The position numbers and the translations under genes are program-made. The notes beneath the pieces are model-generated. The model ran no database searches. It was not told the origin of the DNA and saw only the letters and a list, made by a program, of their open reading frames with translations. Source: Microbacterium horticulturae (GTDB taxonomy: Bacteria > Actinomycetota > Actinomycetes > Actinomycetales > Microbacteriaceae). From it: a stretch of DNA of 64,000 nucleotides. Location: assembly GCF_029094505.1 (NCBI RefSeq), contig NZ_CP119108.1:372001-436000 (forward strand), given 5' to 3'. This document shows, piece by piece, positions 37,248 through 46,729 of this stretch; within the stretch, counting starts at the first letter, position 1, and each line of letters opens with the position of its first letter.

Positions 37248-38165
37248 ATGCGCGCGGTGCGGTTCGACGAGTACGGTTCCGAAGACGTTCTGAAGGTGGT
37301 CGACGTCGCCGATCCGCAGGCGGGGCCCGGCCAGGTCGTCGTCGCGGTACGCGCGGCGGGTATCAATCCGGGCGAGGTGGGCATCCGCACTGGGGCGATG
37401 CGGGAGCGGTGGCCGGCGCACTTCCCTGAGGGCGAGGGCAGCGACTTCGCCGGCGTCGTGCGCTCGGTCGGCGAGGGCGTGACGGCGTTCGCGCCGGGCG
37501 ATGAGGTGATCGGCTACACCGACGAGCGCGCGAGCCATGCCGAGCAGGTCGCCGTGCCGGCCGAGCAGCTCACGCCGAAGCCGCAGGCCGTGCCGTGGGA
37601 CGTCGCCGGAACGCTGTATGTCGCTCCGACCGCCGGGCATGCCCTGGTGGATGCCGCGGCCGTCGTCCCCGGCGACGTCGTGGTCGTCGCGGGCGCGGCA
37701 GGCGGTGTCGGCTCGGTCGCCGCGCAGTGGGCGCGCCGTGCGGGCGCGACCGTGGTCGGGCTCGCGAGCCCCGACAACCACGCGTGGTTGCAGTCGCGCG
37801 GCGTGCTCCCGGTCGACTATCACGGCGACGATCTGGCCGCACGCATCCGCGAGGCTGCCGGCGCCCCGGTGACGGTGCTGCTCGATGCCTTCGGCGCACC
37901 CTACCCGCAGCTCGGTGTCGAGCTCGGCGTGGATCCTTCGCGCATTGCGACGGTCGCCGACTTCGGGGCCGGGGCGTTGGGTGCTCAGATCGTGCTCCAC
38001 CATGCGACGGCGGACGCGGCGATGCTCGCCGAGCTCGCCGAGGCGGTGGCAGACGGCTCGCTCGAGATCCCGATCCACGCGACGTTTTCGCTGGACGAGG
38101 TAAGCGACGCGTACCGGCTGCTCGCCGACCGGCACACACGGGGCAAGATCGTGCTCATTCCCTGA
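37248..38165 (+). CDS. Quinone oxidoreductase-like NADP-dependent reductase (MDR superfamily)
   Basis: A 305-residue zinc-free medium-chain reductase. The N-terminal GroES-like domain (MRAVRFDEYGSEDVLKVVDV; VRAAGINPGEVGIRTGAM) and Rossmann domain (VVVVAGAAGGVGSVAAQWARRAGATVVGLAS; GxGxxA-type loop) match NADPH:quinone reductase QorA-like enzymes. The zinc ligands of alcohol dehydrogenases are absent. The C-terminus FSLDEVSDAYRLLADRHTRGKIVLIP is typical. Upstream GGGAGAGG supports ATG 37248. Physiological substrate unknown; single gene flanked by repeat elements. Confidence 0.9.
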   Translation: MRAVRFDEYGSEDVLKVVDVADPQAGPGQVVVAVRAAGINPGEVGIRTGAMRERWPAHFPEGEGSDFAGVVRSVGEGVTAFAPGDEVIGYTDERASHAEQVAVPAEQLTPKPQAVPWDVAGTLYVAPTAGHALVDAAAVVPGDVVVVAGAAGGVGSVAAQWARRAGATVVGLASPDNHAWLQSRGVLPVDYHGDDLAARIREAAGAPVTVLLDAFGAPYPQLGVELGVDPSRIATVADFGAGALGAQIVLHHATADAAMLAELAEAVADGSLEIPIHATFSLDEVSDAYRLLADRHTRGKIVLIP

Positions 38166-38180
38166 GCAGGCCGGCGGGCC

Positions 38181-38284
38181 GCGGCATCCGGCCCGTCCGT
38201 TCGCGCCTGACGCGGCATTCGGTCCGCGCCTTCCGCCCGCGCGGCCCGCGGCATCCGGCCCGTCCGTTCGCGCCTGACGCGGCA
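38181..38284. repeat. 37-bp perfect direct repeat, two copies
   Basis: Copies at 38181-38217 and 38248-38284 begin GCGGCATCCGGCCCGTCCGT and are identical over 37 bases, 67 bases apart. They contain the window-wide GCGGCATCC motif. Confidence 0.85.
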
Positions 38285-38356
38285 CGCGGCCCGCGACCCG
38301 CGGCATCCCGCCCCGCGGATCGTGGCGTGCGGTCGGGGCCCGTCGCATTTCGCTCC

Positions 38357-38426
38357 CGCGAAATCAGGTGTTCTGGCGAGAACAGGACGTTTCGCCGCCG
38401 AATCTGCCTGATCTCGCGAGATCAGG
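38357..38426. repeat. Palindromic CGCGAxATCAGGTGTT elements
   Basis: CCTGATCTCGCGAGATCAGG (38407-38426) is a perfect 20-bp palindrome. CGCGAAATCAGG (38357-38368) is its degenerate upstream partner, so the pair also forms a larger inverted repeat. Both are followed by TGTT. The TCGCGAG-TC core resembles the CGCGAGGTCG arrays at 6561 and 48341, and this is again a convergent junction. Confidence 0.75.
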
Positions 38427-38559
38427 TGTTTTCGTGGGGCCGACCACGGCGGGCCGCGGCATCCTGGTGCATTTCGACTCGCCCCAGCGGCGCCCGCTCA
38501 ACGCACAGAACGCCAGGCGCGGTCAAGCCCGGCACACCCGGCGTCGCCGGCCGCCGACC

Positions 38560-39966
38560 TCAGAGCCGCGTCCAGGCCTCCGTCAGCACGCTCCGCAGGA
38601 TCTGCTCGATCTCGTCGAATTCGCTCTGTCCGATCGTCAGCGGCGGTGCGAGCTGGATCACGGGGTCGCCGCGGTCGTCGGCGCGGCAGTACAGGCCCGC
38701 GTCGAACAGCGCCTTCGAGAGGAACCCGCGCAGCAGCCGCTCGGCCTCGTCGTCGTCGAAGGTCTCTTTCGTCGCCTTGTCCTTCACGAGCTCGATGCCG
38801 AAGAAGTAGCCGTCGCCGCGCACATCGCCCACGATCGGCAGGTCGAGCAGCTTCTCGAGCGTCGCGCGGAACGCCGCCGAGTTCGCCTTGACGTTCTCGA
38901 GCAGGCCCTCCTCGGCGAAGATGTCGAGGTTCTCCAGGGCGACGGCCGTCGAGACGGGGTGTCCGCCGAAGGTGTACCCGTGGGGGAAGGATGCCTCGCC
39001 GTGCGCGAACGGTTCATACAGCCGGTCGCTCACGATGGTTCCGCCCAGCGGCGAATACCCGCTGGTGACAGCCTTCGCGAATGTGATCATGTCGGGCTTG
39101 TAGCCGTAGGCGTCGCAGGCGAAGTATTCGCCGATGCGCCCGAACGCGCAGATGACCTCGTCGGAGACGAGCAGCACGTCGTACTTGTCGCAGATCTCGC
39201 GCACCCGCTGGAAGTATCCGGCCGGCGGCGGGAAGCATCCGCCCGAGTTCTGCACGGGCTCGAGAAAGACAGCGGCGACCGTGTCGGGCCCCTCGAACTG
39301 GATCATCTCCTCGATGCGATTGGCCGCCCACAGCCCGAACTGCTCGGGCGTGCCGCCCGCGAAACCCATCTCTTCCGCGCGGTAATAGTTCGTGTTCGGC
39401 ACGCGGAAGCCGCCGGGTGTGACCGGTTCGAACATCGCCTTCATGTCGGGCAGCCCGGTGATGGCCAGGGCCCCCTGCGGTGTGCCGTGGTAGGCGATGA
39501 ACCGCGAGATGACCTTGTGCTTGGTGGGCTTGCCCTGCAACTTCCAGTAGTACTTGGCCAGCTTGAACGCGGTCTCGACCGCCTCGCCGCCGCCCGTCGA
39601 GAAGAACACGTGGTTCAGGTCACCGGGCGCGTAGTCGGCCAGCCGGTCGGCCAACTCGATCGCGCTCGGGTGCGCGTACGACCAGATCGGGAAGAACGCG
39701 AGTTGCTCCGCCTGGCGGGCGGCGGCATCCGCCAGTCTCTTCCGACCGTGCCCGGCGTTGACGACGAACAGTCCGGAGAGCCCGTCGATGTACTTCTTGC
39801 CCTGCGAGTCCCAGATGTGATGGCCCTCGCCGCGCGTGATGATGGGCACGCCGGGGCCATCGGTCATGACGGACTGCCGCGCGAAATGCATCCAGAGATG
39901 GTCGCGGGCCATCGCCTGCAGTTCGGCCTCGGTGCGTTCGGCGCGCGTGGTGCTCGTGGTGGTCAT
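38560..39966 (-). CDS. Class III (omega) aminotransferase, putrescine/beta-alanine-pyruvate type
   Basis: A 468-residue PLP enzyme that should move an amino group from an omega-amine or omega-amino acid to pyruvate or 2-oxoglutarate. Fold type I, class III motifs: VFFSTGGGEAVETAFKLAKYYW, RFIAYHGTPQGALAITG, VLLVSDEVICAFGRIGEYFACDAYGYKPDMITFAKAVTSGYSPLGG with the PLP lysine in FAKAVTSG. The N-terminus (HLWMHFARQSVMTDGPGVPIITRGEGHHIWDSQGK) is like putrescine-pyruvate (SpuC) and beta-alanine-pyruvate aminotransferases. Its start overlaps the stop of the Lrp-type regulator gene. Neighbouring PuuB-like oxidase and aldehyde dehydrogenases support polyamine use. Confidence 0.9.
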   Translation of the reverse strand: MTTTSTTRAERTEAELQAMARDHLWMHFARQSVMTDGPGVPIITRGEGHHIWDSQGKKYIDGLSGLFVVNAGHGRKRLADAAARQAEQLAFFPIWSYAHPSAIELADRLADYAPGDLNHVFFSTGGGEAVETAFKLAKYYWKLQGKPTKHKVISRFIAYHGTPQGALAITGLPDMKAMFEPVTPGGFRVPNTNYYRAEEMGFAGGTPEQFGLWAANRIEEMIQFEGPDTVAAVFLEPVQNSGGCFPPPAGYFQRVREICDKYDVLLVSDEVICAFGRIGEYFACDAYGYKPDMITFAKAVTSGYSPLGGTIVSDRLYEPFAHGEASFPHGYTFGGHPVSTAVALENLDIFAEEGLLENVKANSAAFRATLEKLLDLPIVGDVRGDGYFFGIELVKDKATKETFDDDEAERLLRGFLSKALFDAGLYCRADDRGDPVIQLAPPLTIGQSEFDEIEQILRSVLTEAWTRL

Positions 39967-40427
39967 CGTGTCCCCCAGTCGTAGAGCTGTTTGTGGAGTT
40001 TGAGGTAGACGAACGTCTCGGTCGAGATGACGCCGGCAAGTCCGCGGATGTCGTTGTTCAGGATGCCGATCAGCTCGTCGTCGCTGGTGCAGACGACCTC
40101 CACCAAGAGGTCGAACGAGCCCGCCGTCATCACGACGTAGCTCACGCTCGGCAGCGCGGACAGCGCATCGGCGACCACGCCGATGTCACCCGACACCGTG
40201 ATGCCGATCATCGCTTGGCGAGCGAAGCCCAGCTGCATCGGGTCGGTCACGGCGACGATCTGCATCGCGCCGCTCTCGGTCAGGCGTTGCACGCGCTGGC
40301 GCACGGCAGCCTCGCTGAGACCCACGGCCCGGCCGATCTCGGCATACGAGCGACGGCCATCGGCCTGCAGCTGCTCGATGATCGCCTTCGACGTGTCGTC
40401 CAGCGGCGGGCGCGGGGGTTGCGGCAT
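39963..40427 (-). CDS. Lrp/AsnC family transcriptional regulator
   Basis: A 154-residue regulator with N-terminal HTH (LDDTSKAIIEQLQADGRRSYAEIGRAVGLSEAAVRQRVQRLTESG) and C-terminal RAM/AsnC effector domain (FARQAMIGITVSGDIGVVADALSALPSVSYVVMTAGSFDLLVEVVC). Its stop overlaps the aminotransferase start. It is divergent from the FAD oxidase across 115 bases, so it probably controls both directions in response to an amino acid or amine. Confidence 0.92.
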   Translation of the reverse strand: MPQPPRPPLDDTSKAIIEQLQADGRRSYAEIGRAVGLSEAAVRQRVQRLTESGAMQIVAVTDPMQLGFARQAMIGITVSGDIGVVADALSALPSVSYVVMTAGSFDLLVEVVCTSDDELIGILNNDIRGLAGVISTETFVYLKLHKQLYDWGTR

Positions 40428-40542
40428 CCTTCGTCTCCTTACTTGTCTCGACGGTATCAGTGGTGATCTGCTCTATTCAAGAGGGAATCCGCACAGTAAA
40501 CTCGATGTCAGCGACTGAAATCGCATAGACAAGGGAGTCAGC

Positions 40543-41898
40543 GTGCGCAATGGGGACGTCTCGTTCTGGTGGAACCAGATCGGCCTGCCGCAGCCGCGCC
40601 CCGCTCTCGGCAGCGATCTCGACGTCGACGTGTGCATCGTGGGCGCGGGCTTCACCGGGCTCTGGGCGGCGTACTACCTGCGCCTGCTCGATCCCTCGGT
40701 GCGGGTCGCGCTCGTCGAGGCGCGATTCGCCGGCTTCGGGGCGTCGGGGCGCAACGGCGGGTGGCTCACGAATTCGGTCACCGGCGGGCGCGAGCGCTAC
40801 GGGCGCGACGGCGGCGTCCGGCAGCAGGCGGCGCTCAACGACGCCGTCGACGAGGTGATCCGGGTGGCGGATGCCGCGGGCATCGACGCCGACATCGCCC
40901 GGGGCGGTGAGCTCAACGTCGCCTACAACGACGCGCAGCTCGCGCGTCTGCGGGCGTTCGCCGCGACCGAGGCGGAGTGGCCGGGGGCGGATGTCGTCAC
41001 GCTGGGCCCCGCGGAGACTGCGGCGCGCGTGGGGGTCGCCGCCCCGCTCGGGTCGGTGTGGCACCCGCACTGCGCCCGCGTGCACCCGGCCAAGCTCGTG
41101 CGGGGGCTCGCTGAGGCCGTCGAGCGGGCCGGTGCCGTGATCTACGAGAACACGCCGGCGCTGGCCATCGAACCCGGGCGGGTCGAGACCACACACGGTG
41201 TCGTTCGGGCCGGGCACATTCTTCGCGCGACGGAGGGGTTCACCGCGAACCTGCGCGGCGAGCACCGCACCTGGCTGCCGATGAACTCGTCGCTGATCGT
41301 CACCGATCCGCTGCCGAAAGCGGCGTGGGATGCCGTCGGCTGGGAGCACGCCGACACCCTGGGTGACCTCGCCCACGTGTACACCTATGCCCAGCGGACC
41401 GCCGACGGTCGCATCGCGTTCGGCGGTCGCGGCATCCCGTACCGCTACGGCTCACGTGTCGACACCGACGGCCGCACGCAAGATCGGACGATCGCGGGCC
41501 TGGCGCGGCTGCTGCACACGGCGTTTCCCGCCGTGGCGGATGTGCCGATCGCCCACACGTGGTCGGGGGTGCTCGGCGTGCCGCGCGACTGGGCGGCCAC
41601 CGTCGGCTACGACCGGGTGACCGGGCTCGGCTGGGCCGGCGGCTACGTCGGCACCGGCGTGACGACGACGAACCTCGCCGGGCGGACGCTGGCCGACCTC
41701 GTGCTGGGGCGCGACACCGACCTCGTGTCGCTGCCGTGGGTCGGCCACCAGGCGCGCCGCTGGGAGCTCGAGCCGCTGCGCTGGCTGGCGGTGAACGCGA
41801 TCTATGCGGCGTACGGCATCGCCGACCGGCAGGAGGCCCGTGGCGGCTCGCGCACGGCGGCCGTTGCGCGGGTGGCCGATCTCATCTCGGGGCACTGA
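40543..41898 (+). CDS. FAD-dependent amine oxidase, DAO family (PuuB-like)
   Basis: A 451-residue flavoprotein. The Rossmann start is DVCIVGAGFTGLWAAYYLRLLDPSVRVALVEA (GxGxxG...E). GASGRNGGWL binds FAD as in gamma-glutamylputrescine oxidase and glycine oxidase-type proteins, and the C-terminal WAGGYVGTGVTTTNLAGRTLADLVLG closes the FAD site. The family oxidises primary or secondary amines to imines/aldehydes with H2O2 release. Start GTG 40543 has AAGGGAG upstream. It is divergent from lrp/aminotransferase. A second, different member is at 48826-50262. Confidence 0.87.
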   Translation: MRNGDVSFWWNQIGLPQPRPALGSDLDVDVCIVGAGFTGLWAAYYLRLLDPSVRVALVEARFAGFGASGRNGGWLTNSVTGGRERYGRDGGVRQQAALNDAVDEVIRVADAAGIDADIARGGELNVAYNDAQLARLRAFAATEAEWPGADVVTLGPAETAARVGVAAPLGSVWHPHCARVHPAKLVRGLAEAVERAGAVIYENTPALAIEPGRVETTHGVVRAGHILRATEGFTANLRGEHRTWLPMNSSLIVTDPLPKAAWDAVGWEHADTLGDLAHVYTYAQRTADGRIAFGGRGIPYRYGSRVDTDGRTQDRTIAGLARLLHTAFPAVADVPIAHTWSGVLGVPRDWAATVGYDRVTGLGWAGGYVGTGVTTTNLAGRTLADLVLGRDTDLVSLPWVGHQARRWELEPLRWLAVNAIYAAYGIADRQEARGGSRTAAVARVADLISGH

Positions 41899-42141
41899 GA
41901 TCTTCGCCGCCTGCTCGTTCGGTCGTCACGGATTACCGGTTTTCGTGTGCAAAACGGTCATGTGTGACGACAGAACGCACCGTGCGGGCGTGCGCGAGGC
42001 GGGACATCCCCGAAACCGCATTGAACTTCCCGCTCACACAGGTGCGTTCCCCCGGGCGGGTGTGTGAACGAGAAGTTCAATACCGATTTACAACGTGTCG
42101 GGTGGAGCTCCTGAGCGCTCACGTGTCAACCGAGAGCGCCC
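41899..42141. other. 243-bp convergent intergenic region
   Basis: No gene. The only structured element is the inverted repeat at 42020-42081. Flanks are lower in GC than the genes. Confidence 0.6.
42020..42081. repeat. Long inverted repeat, copy 2 (TGAACTTCC..TCACACA family)
   Basis: Arms 42020-42040 and 42061-42081 (21 bases, two mismatches) surround a GC-rich 20-base loop. The arm starts ATTGAACTTCCCGCTCACAC, nearly the same as the 21775 element, but the loop is unrelated and twice as long. Conserved arms with free loops mean that the stem or arm sequence is what is kept. Confidence 0.9.
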
Positions 42142-43560
42142 CTACTCCAGGCTCGACATCACGTGCTTGATGCGCGTGTAGTCCTCGAAGCCGTAGATCG
42201 AGAGGTCTTTGCCGTAGCCCGACTGCTTGAAGCCGCCGTGCGGCATGTCCGACACGAACGGGATGTGCGCGTTGATCCACACGCAGCCGAAGTCGAGCGC
42301 CCGGCTCATACGCAGCGCGGTGGCGTGGTCGGTCGTCCAGGTCGAGGCCGCCAGGGCATAGGGCACGCCGTTGGCGAGGGCCACGGCATCCTGTTCCGTC
42401 GCGAACGGCTGCACGGTCAGAACCGGACCGAACACCTCGGACTGCACGATCTCGTCGTCCTGCCGCACGCCGCTGACCACCGTCGGCTCGAAGAAGAAGC
42501 CCGTCGACCCCTGCCGGTGGCCGCCGACCTCGACTCTCGCGTGTGCGGGCAGTCGCTCGATGAACCCGCTCACGCGCTCGAGCTGGCCGGCGTTGTTCAG
42601 CGGTCCGAAGAACGCGCCCGAGTCGGGTGCACCGGTCGAGATGCGCGACCTTACGTATGAAACCAACGCGCGCACGAACGCGTCATGCACCGACTCGTGC
42701 ACGATCACGCGGGTGGCGGCGGTGCAGTCCTGCCCGGCGTTGAAGTACGCGGCCTCGGCGATGCCGGCGGCCGCGCGCGCAAGGTCGGCGTCGGCGAACA
42801 CGACCGCGGGCGCCTTGCCGCCGAGCTCGAGGTGCACGCGCTTGAGCTGTGTCGCGGCAGAGGATGCCACGGCCATCCCTGCGCGCACCGATCCGGTGAT
42901 CGCGACGAGGGCGGGGACCGGATGCACGGTCAGCAGCGTTCCCGTCTCGCGATCGCCCAGCACCACGTTGAACACGCCCGCGGGCAGGATCTCCGCGGCG
43001 AGTTCCGCCAACCGCACCGTGGACGAAGGCGTCGTCTCGCTCGGCTTGAGCACGATGGTGTTGCCGGCGGCCAGGGCCGGGCCGATCTTCCAGATCGCCA
43101 TGTTCAGCGGGTAGTTCCAGGGCGTCACCTGCGCCACGACGCCGATCGGTTCACGCCGCACGTACGACGTGAACCCCTCGGCGTACTCGGCGGCGGCACG
43201 GCCGTTCAGCTCGCGCGCGGCCCCGGCGAAGAAGCGCAGCTGGTCGACGGACTGGTCGATCTCGTCGGCCACGAGCGTCGCGCGGGGCTTGCCGGTGTCG
43301 AGCGACTCGAGGTCGGCGAACTCGTCGGCGTGGTCGGCCAGCGCATCGGCCAGACGGAACAGTGCCAGCTGCCGCTGAGCAGGGGTCGCATCGCGCCAGC
43401 CCGGAAACGCACGAGATGCCGCGGCGAACGCCACATCGACATCCTCGGCCGTCGACACCCCGGCCTGCCCGTACACCTCGCCGGTCACCGGCGACACGAG
43501 GTCAAGCAGCGGCCCGGACGGCGCGACGGCCTGCCCGTCGATGATGTTGTGCAGGGTCAT
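42142..43560 (-). CDS. Aldehyde dehydrogenase, gamma-aminobutyraldehyde/betaine aldehyde type
   Basis: A 472-residue NAD(P)-dependent aldehyde dehydrogenase. Motifs: VTPWNYPLNMAIWKIGPALAAGNTIVLKPSE (cofactor binding), LELGGKAPAVVFADADL with catalytic Glu, NAGQDCTAATRVIV with catalytic Cys, and EVFGPVLTVQPF. QDCTA in place of GQRCTA is characteristic of aminobutyraldehyde dehydrogenases (PatD-like). It would oxidise 4-aminobutanal from putrescine to GABA. Start ATG 43560 (a longer frame to 43692 would run into the neighbour). Separated by 37 bases from the class III aminotransferase, same direction. Confidence 0.9.
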   Translation of the reverse strand: MTLHNIIDGQAVAPSGPLLDLVSPVTGEVYGQAGVSTAEDVDVAFAAASRAFPGWRDATPAQRQLALFRLADALADHADEFADLESLDTGKPRATLVADEIDQSVDQLRFFAGAARELNGRAAAEYAEGFTSYVRREPIGVVAQVTPWNYPLNMAIWKIGPALAAGNTIVLKPSETTPSSTVRLAELAAEILPAGVFNVVLGDRETGTLLTVHPVPALVAITGSVRAGMAVASSAATQLKRVHLELGGKAPAVVFADADLARAAAGIAEAAYFNAGQDCTAATRVIVHESVHDAFVRALVSYVRSRISTGAPDSGAFFGPLNNAGQLERVSGFIERLPAHARVEVGGHRQGSTGFFFEPTVVSGVRQDDEIVQSEVFGPVLTVQPFATEQDAVALANGVPYALAASTWTTDHATALRMSRALDFGCVWINAHIPFVSDMPHGGFKQSGYGKDLSIYGFEDYTRIKHVMSSLE

Positions 43561-43597
43561 GGTTCCATCCTCTCGGCTTCGCTCGCTCGACCGCGGG

Positions 43598-44956
43598 TCA
43601 CAGGTACTCGTCGGCCGCGTGCAGGGCGCCGTCGATGACGTCGAGGCCGCGAACGAGCTCCTCCTCCTCGATAACGAGCGGCGGCGCCACATGCACGCGG
43701 TTGAAGTGGCTGAACGGCCACACGCCGCCCTTCTTGGCCGCGGCCATCACGGCGGCCACGGGCGCAGCATCCACCCCCGTCGCATTGAACGGGACGAGCG
43801 GTTCCCGGCTCTCGCGGTCGCGCACGAGCTCGATGGCCCAGAACAGGCCCCGCCCGCGCACGTCGCCGACCGACGGGTGGCGGCGGGCGATCTCGTGCAG
43901 CGCGGGCTCGACCACGCGCTGCCCGAGATCGCGCACACGCTCGAGGATCCCGTCGCGCTCGAACACCTCGAACGTCGCCACACCGGCGGCGCAGGCGAGC
44001 GGGTGGCCCGAGTAGGTCAGCCCGCCGGGGAACGTCACGGTGTCGAAATGCTCCGCGATCCGGTCCGAGATCACGACGCCGCCCAGGGGCACGTACCCGG
44101 AATTGACGCCCTTGGCGAAGGTGACGAGGTCGGGCACGACATCGAACGCCTGGAACGCGAACCACTCGCCGATGCGGCCGAAGCCGACCATGACCTCGTC
44201 GGCGATGTACACGATGCCGTACTTGTCGCACAGCTCGCGCACGCCGGGCAGGTACCCGGGCGGCGGCACGAGCACACCGTTGGTGCCGACGACGGTCTCG
44301 ATGATGACGGCGGCGATGGTCTGCGCGCCCTCGAGCACGATGGTCTGCTCGAGGTGCTCGAGCGCCCGGGCGGTCTCCTGCTCGGGCGAGTCGGAGTGGA
44401 ACGGCGACCGGTACGTGTACGGGCCGAAGAAGTGGGCGACCGAGCCGTCGCCGGGCTCGTTCGCCCAGCGCCGCGGGTCGCCGGTCAGCGAGATAGCGGT
44501 GGTCGTGTTGCCGTGGTAGCTGCGGTACATCGAGAGCACCTTGCGGCGTCCGGTGAACTGGCGTGCCATGCGCACGGCGTTCTCGTTCGCGTCGGCGCCG
44601 CCGTTGGTGAAGAACACCTTCTCGAATCCGTCGGGGGCGACGTCGCTGATGCGCCGCGCGAGCTCGCCGCGCACATCGTTGGCCATCGACGGCTGGATCG
44701 TCGCGAGACGCCCGGCCTGCTTCTGGATGGCCTGGACGAGATCGGGATGCTGGTGCCCCAGGTTCAGGTTCACCAGCTGGCTTGAGAAGTCGAGGTAACT
44801 GTTGCCCGCGTAGTCCCAGAACGTCGAGCCCTGCCCGCCGGCGACCGGCAGCGGGTCGATGAGAGCCTGGGCGCTCCACGAGTGGAAGACGTGTGCGCGG
44901 TCGTCGGCGCGCACGGCGGCGTCGGCGGTGAGGTCTGCGGTGAGAGTGCCGGTCAT
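43598..44956 (-). CDS. Class III aminotransferase
   Basis: A 452-residue PLP enzyme, second omega-aminotransferase of the cluster. Motifs: KVFFTNGGADANENAVRMARQFTGRRKVLSMYRSYHGNTTTAISLTGDPRRW, IVYIADEVMVGFGRIGEWFAFQAFDVVPDLVTFAKGVNSGYVPLGG with the PLP lysine in FAKGVNSG. The N-terminal HVFHSWSAQALIDPLPVAGGQGSTFWDYAGN matches the family often annotated as taurine- or aspartate-type class III aminotransferases. Ten bases separate it from the acyl-CoA-forming dehydrogenase upstream, so they are one operon. Exact donor unknown (GABA, beta-alanine or taurine are candidates). Confidence 0.88.
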   Translation of the reverse strand: MTGTLTADLTADAAVRADDRAHVFHSWSAQALIDPLPVAGGQGSTFWDYAGNSYLDFSSQLVNLNLGHQHPDLVQAIQKQAGRLATIQPSMANDVRGELARRISDVAPDGFEKVFFTNGGADANENAVRMARQFTGRRKVLSMYRSYHGNTTTAISLTGDPRRWANEPGDGSVAHFFGPYTYRSPFHSDSPEQETARALEHLEQTIVLEGAQTIAAVIIETVVGTNGVLVPPPGYLPGVRELCDKYGIVYIADEVMVGFGRIGEWFAFQAFDVVPDLVTFAKGVNSGYVPLGGVVISDRIAEHFDTVTFPGGLTYSGHPLACAAGVATFEVFERDGILERVRDLGQRVVEPALHEIARRHPSVGDVRGRGLFWAIELVRDRESREPLVPFNATGVDAAPVAAVMAAAKKGGVWPFSHFNRVHVAPPLVIEEEELVRGLDVIDGALHAADEYL

Positions 44957-44966
44957 GATGCTCGTT

Positions 44967-46538
44967 TCAGTTGTTCTGGGGGAAGCCGAGGTTGATGCCG
45001 CCGTGGGTGTTGTCGTCGCGGGTGGCGGGGTCGATCCAGCGGGTGGTGATGGCTTTCTCGCGGGTGAAGAAGTCGAACCCGTGGCGGCCGTAGGCTTTCG
45101 CGTCGCCGAACAGGGAGTTCTTCCACCCGCCGAAGGAGTGGTACGCGACCGGGACGGGGATGGGCACGTTGATGCCGATCATGCCGACCTGGATTTCGGA
45201 CTGGAACCGGCGGGCGGCGCCGCCGTCGTTGGTGAAGATCGCGGTCCCGTTGCCGAACACCCCCGAGTTGATCAGGTCCACGCCCTCATCGAACGTGTCC
45301 ACCCGCACGATCGAGAGCACCGGGCCGAAGATCTCCTCCGTGTACGCGCGGGAGGTGGTGGGGATGTTGTCGATCAGGGTGGGTCCGAAGAAGAACCCGT
45401 CCTCGTGCCCGTCCACGGTGAACCCGCGTCCGTCCACGACGATGTCGGCCCCATCGGCCTCGGCGATGTCGACGTAGGAGGCGACCTTGTCGCGGTGTGC
45501 GGCCGAGATCAACGGGCCCAGGTCGGGCTCTGCGACATCCCGCCCGTTCCCCACCCGCAGCCTGCCGATCCGGTCGGCGATCTTTGCCTGCAGCGTGTCG
45601 GCGACCCCGCCGACCGCGATCACGACCGATACGGCCATGCACCGTTCCCCGGCCGCCCCGTACCCGGCGTTCACGGCCTGGTCGGCGACCAGGTCCAGGT
45701 CCGCGTCGGGCAGCACCATCATGTGGTTCTTCGCCCCACCCAACGCCTGCACCCGCTTGCTCGTCTTCGCGGCGGCCTCGTAGATGTTCTGGGCGATCGG
45801 GGTGGACCCCACGAACGACACCGACTGCACGACCGGGCTCTCCAGCAGCCCGTCCACGGCCTGCTTGTCGCCCTGCAGCACCGTGAACACCCCGTCGGGC
45901 AGCCCGGCCTCCTGCCACAACCGCGCCATCCACAACGCGGCCGAGGGGTCCTTCTCGCTGGGCTTGAGGATCACACTGTTCCCGGCGGCGATCGCGACCG
46001 GGAAGAACCACAACGGCACCATCGCCGGGAAGTTGAACGGGCTGATGATCGCCGTGACCCCCAACGGCTGCTTGAGCGTGTACACGTCGATCCCGGTCGA
46101 CGCGTTCTCGGAATACCCGCCCTGCACCAGCGCGGGAAACCCGCACGCCAGCTCGACAACCTCAAGCCCCCGGGCGATCTCGCCCGCCGCGTCGGAGAGC
46201 ACCTTGCCGTGCTCGGCCGAGATGATCGCGGCCAACTCACCCCGCCGAGCCGAAAGCAGCTCACGGAACGCGAACAGCACCGCCTGCCGCTTCGCGATCG
46301 AGTACCCGCCCCACACCCGTTGACCAGCCGCGGCTGACGCGAGCGCCGCCGCGATCACGTCATCATCGGCGAGTGCCACCGACGCGGTGACCTGACCGGT
46401 CGCCGGGTTGAACACCGGCGCCGTGTGCCCGCCCGCAGGCGCCACCACGGCGCCATCGATCCAATGGCCGACCACGGGCACACCCTCGGGCGCCTGTTCG
46501 CTGAAATCGGTGTGCGCTGTGGTCTGGGCGATGGTCAT
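44967..46538 (-). CDS. mmsA: CoA-acylating methylmalonate-semialdehyde dehydrogenase
   Basis: A 523-residue enzyme that converts malonate or methylmalonate semialdehyde to acetyl- or propionyl-CoA with NAD and CoA. The MmsA/IolA signatures are clear: HWIDGAVVAPAGGHTAPVFNPATG, ISAEHGKVLSDAAGEIARGLEVVELA, FNFPAMVPLWFFPVAIAAGNSVILKPSE, LGGAKNHMMVLPDADLD, GERCMAVSV with catalytic Cys, and HSFGGWKNSLFGD. The Gly-Gly-Ala-Lys-Asn segment distinguishes it from hydrolytic dehydrogenases. The start is ATG 46538. Beside an omega-aminotransferase it fits beta-alanine (or valine/inositol) breakdown: transaminate, then make acetyl-CoA. Divergent from pucR. Confidence 0.93.
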   Translation of the reverse strand: MTIAQTTAHTDFSEQAPEGVPVVGHWIDGAVVAPAGGHTAPVFNPATGQVTASVALADDDVIAAALASAAAGQRVWGGYSIAKRQAVLFAFRELLSARRGELAAIISAEHGKVLSDAAGEIARGLEVVELACGFPALVQGGYSENASTGIDVYTLKQPLGVTAIISPFNFPAMVPLWFFPVAIAAGNSVILKPSEKDPSAALWMARLWQEAGLPDGVFTVLQGDKQAVDGLLESPVVQSVSFVGSTPIAQNIYEAAAKTSKRVQALGGAKNHMMVLPDADLDLVADQAVNAGYGAAGERCMAVSVVIAVGGVADTLQAKIADRIGRLRVGNGRDVAEPDLGPLISAAHRDKVASYVDIAEADGADIVVDGRGFTVDGHEDGFFFGPTLIDNIPTTSRAYTEEIFGPVLSIVRVDTFDEGVDLINSGVFGNGTAIFTNDGGAARRFQSEIQVGMIGINVPIPVPVAYHSFGGWKNSLFGDAKAYGRHGFDFFTREKAITTRWIDPATRDDNTHGGINLGFPQNN

Positions 46539-46729
46539 GCGCGGTCCTTTCCGGAGTGTCTCGCCGCGGCATCCGGACAGATCGACCGGTGCGGCACTGG
46601 TGGGTCGCTCCCCAGTGTCGCAGCGCGGACGACGTGATCGAAGAGCCGGTCCGTCGCGAACCCGCGTTCGGATCGGACGCACTGTCCGGGCTATGCTGGG
46701 GCATCCCCGCGATCCGAGGAGGGGAATCT

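Larger units (their letters stand above)
38166..38559. other. 394-bp convergent intergenic region with repeats
   Basis: No gene seen. It holds a 37-base direct repeat (38181 and 38248), the palindromic ATCAGGTGTT elements (38357-38426), several GCGGCATCC motifs, and about 130 bases of otherwise plain sequence before the aminotransferase stop. Confidence 0.6.
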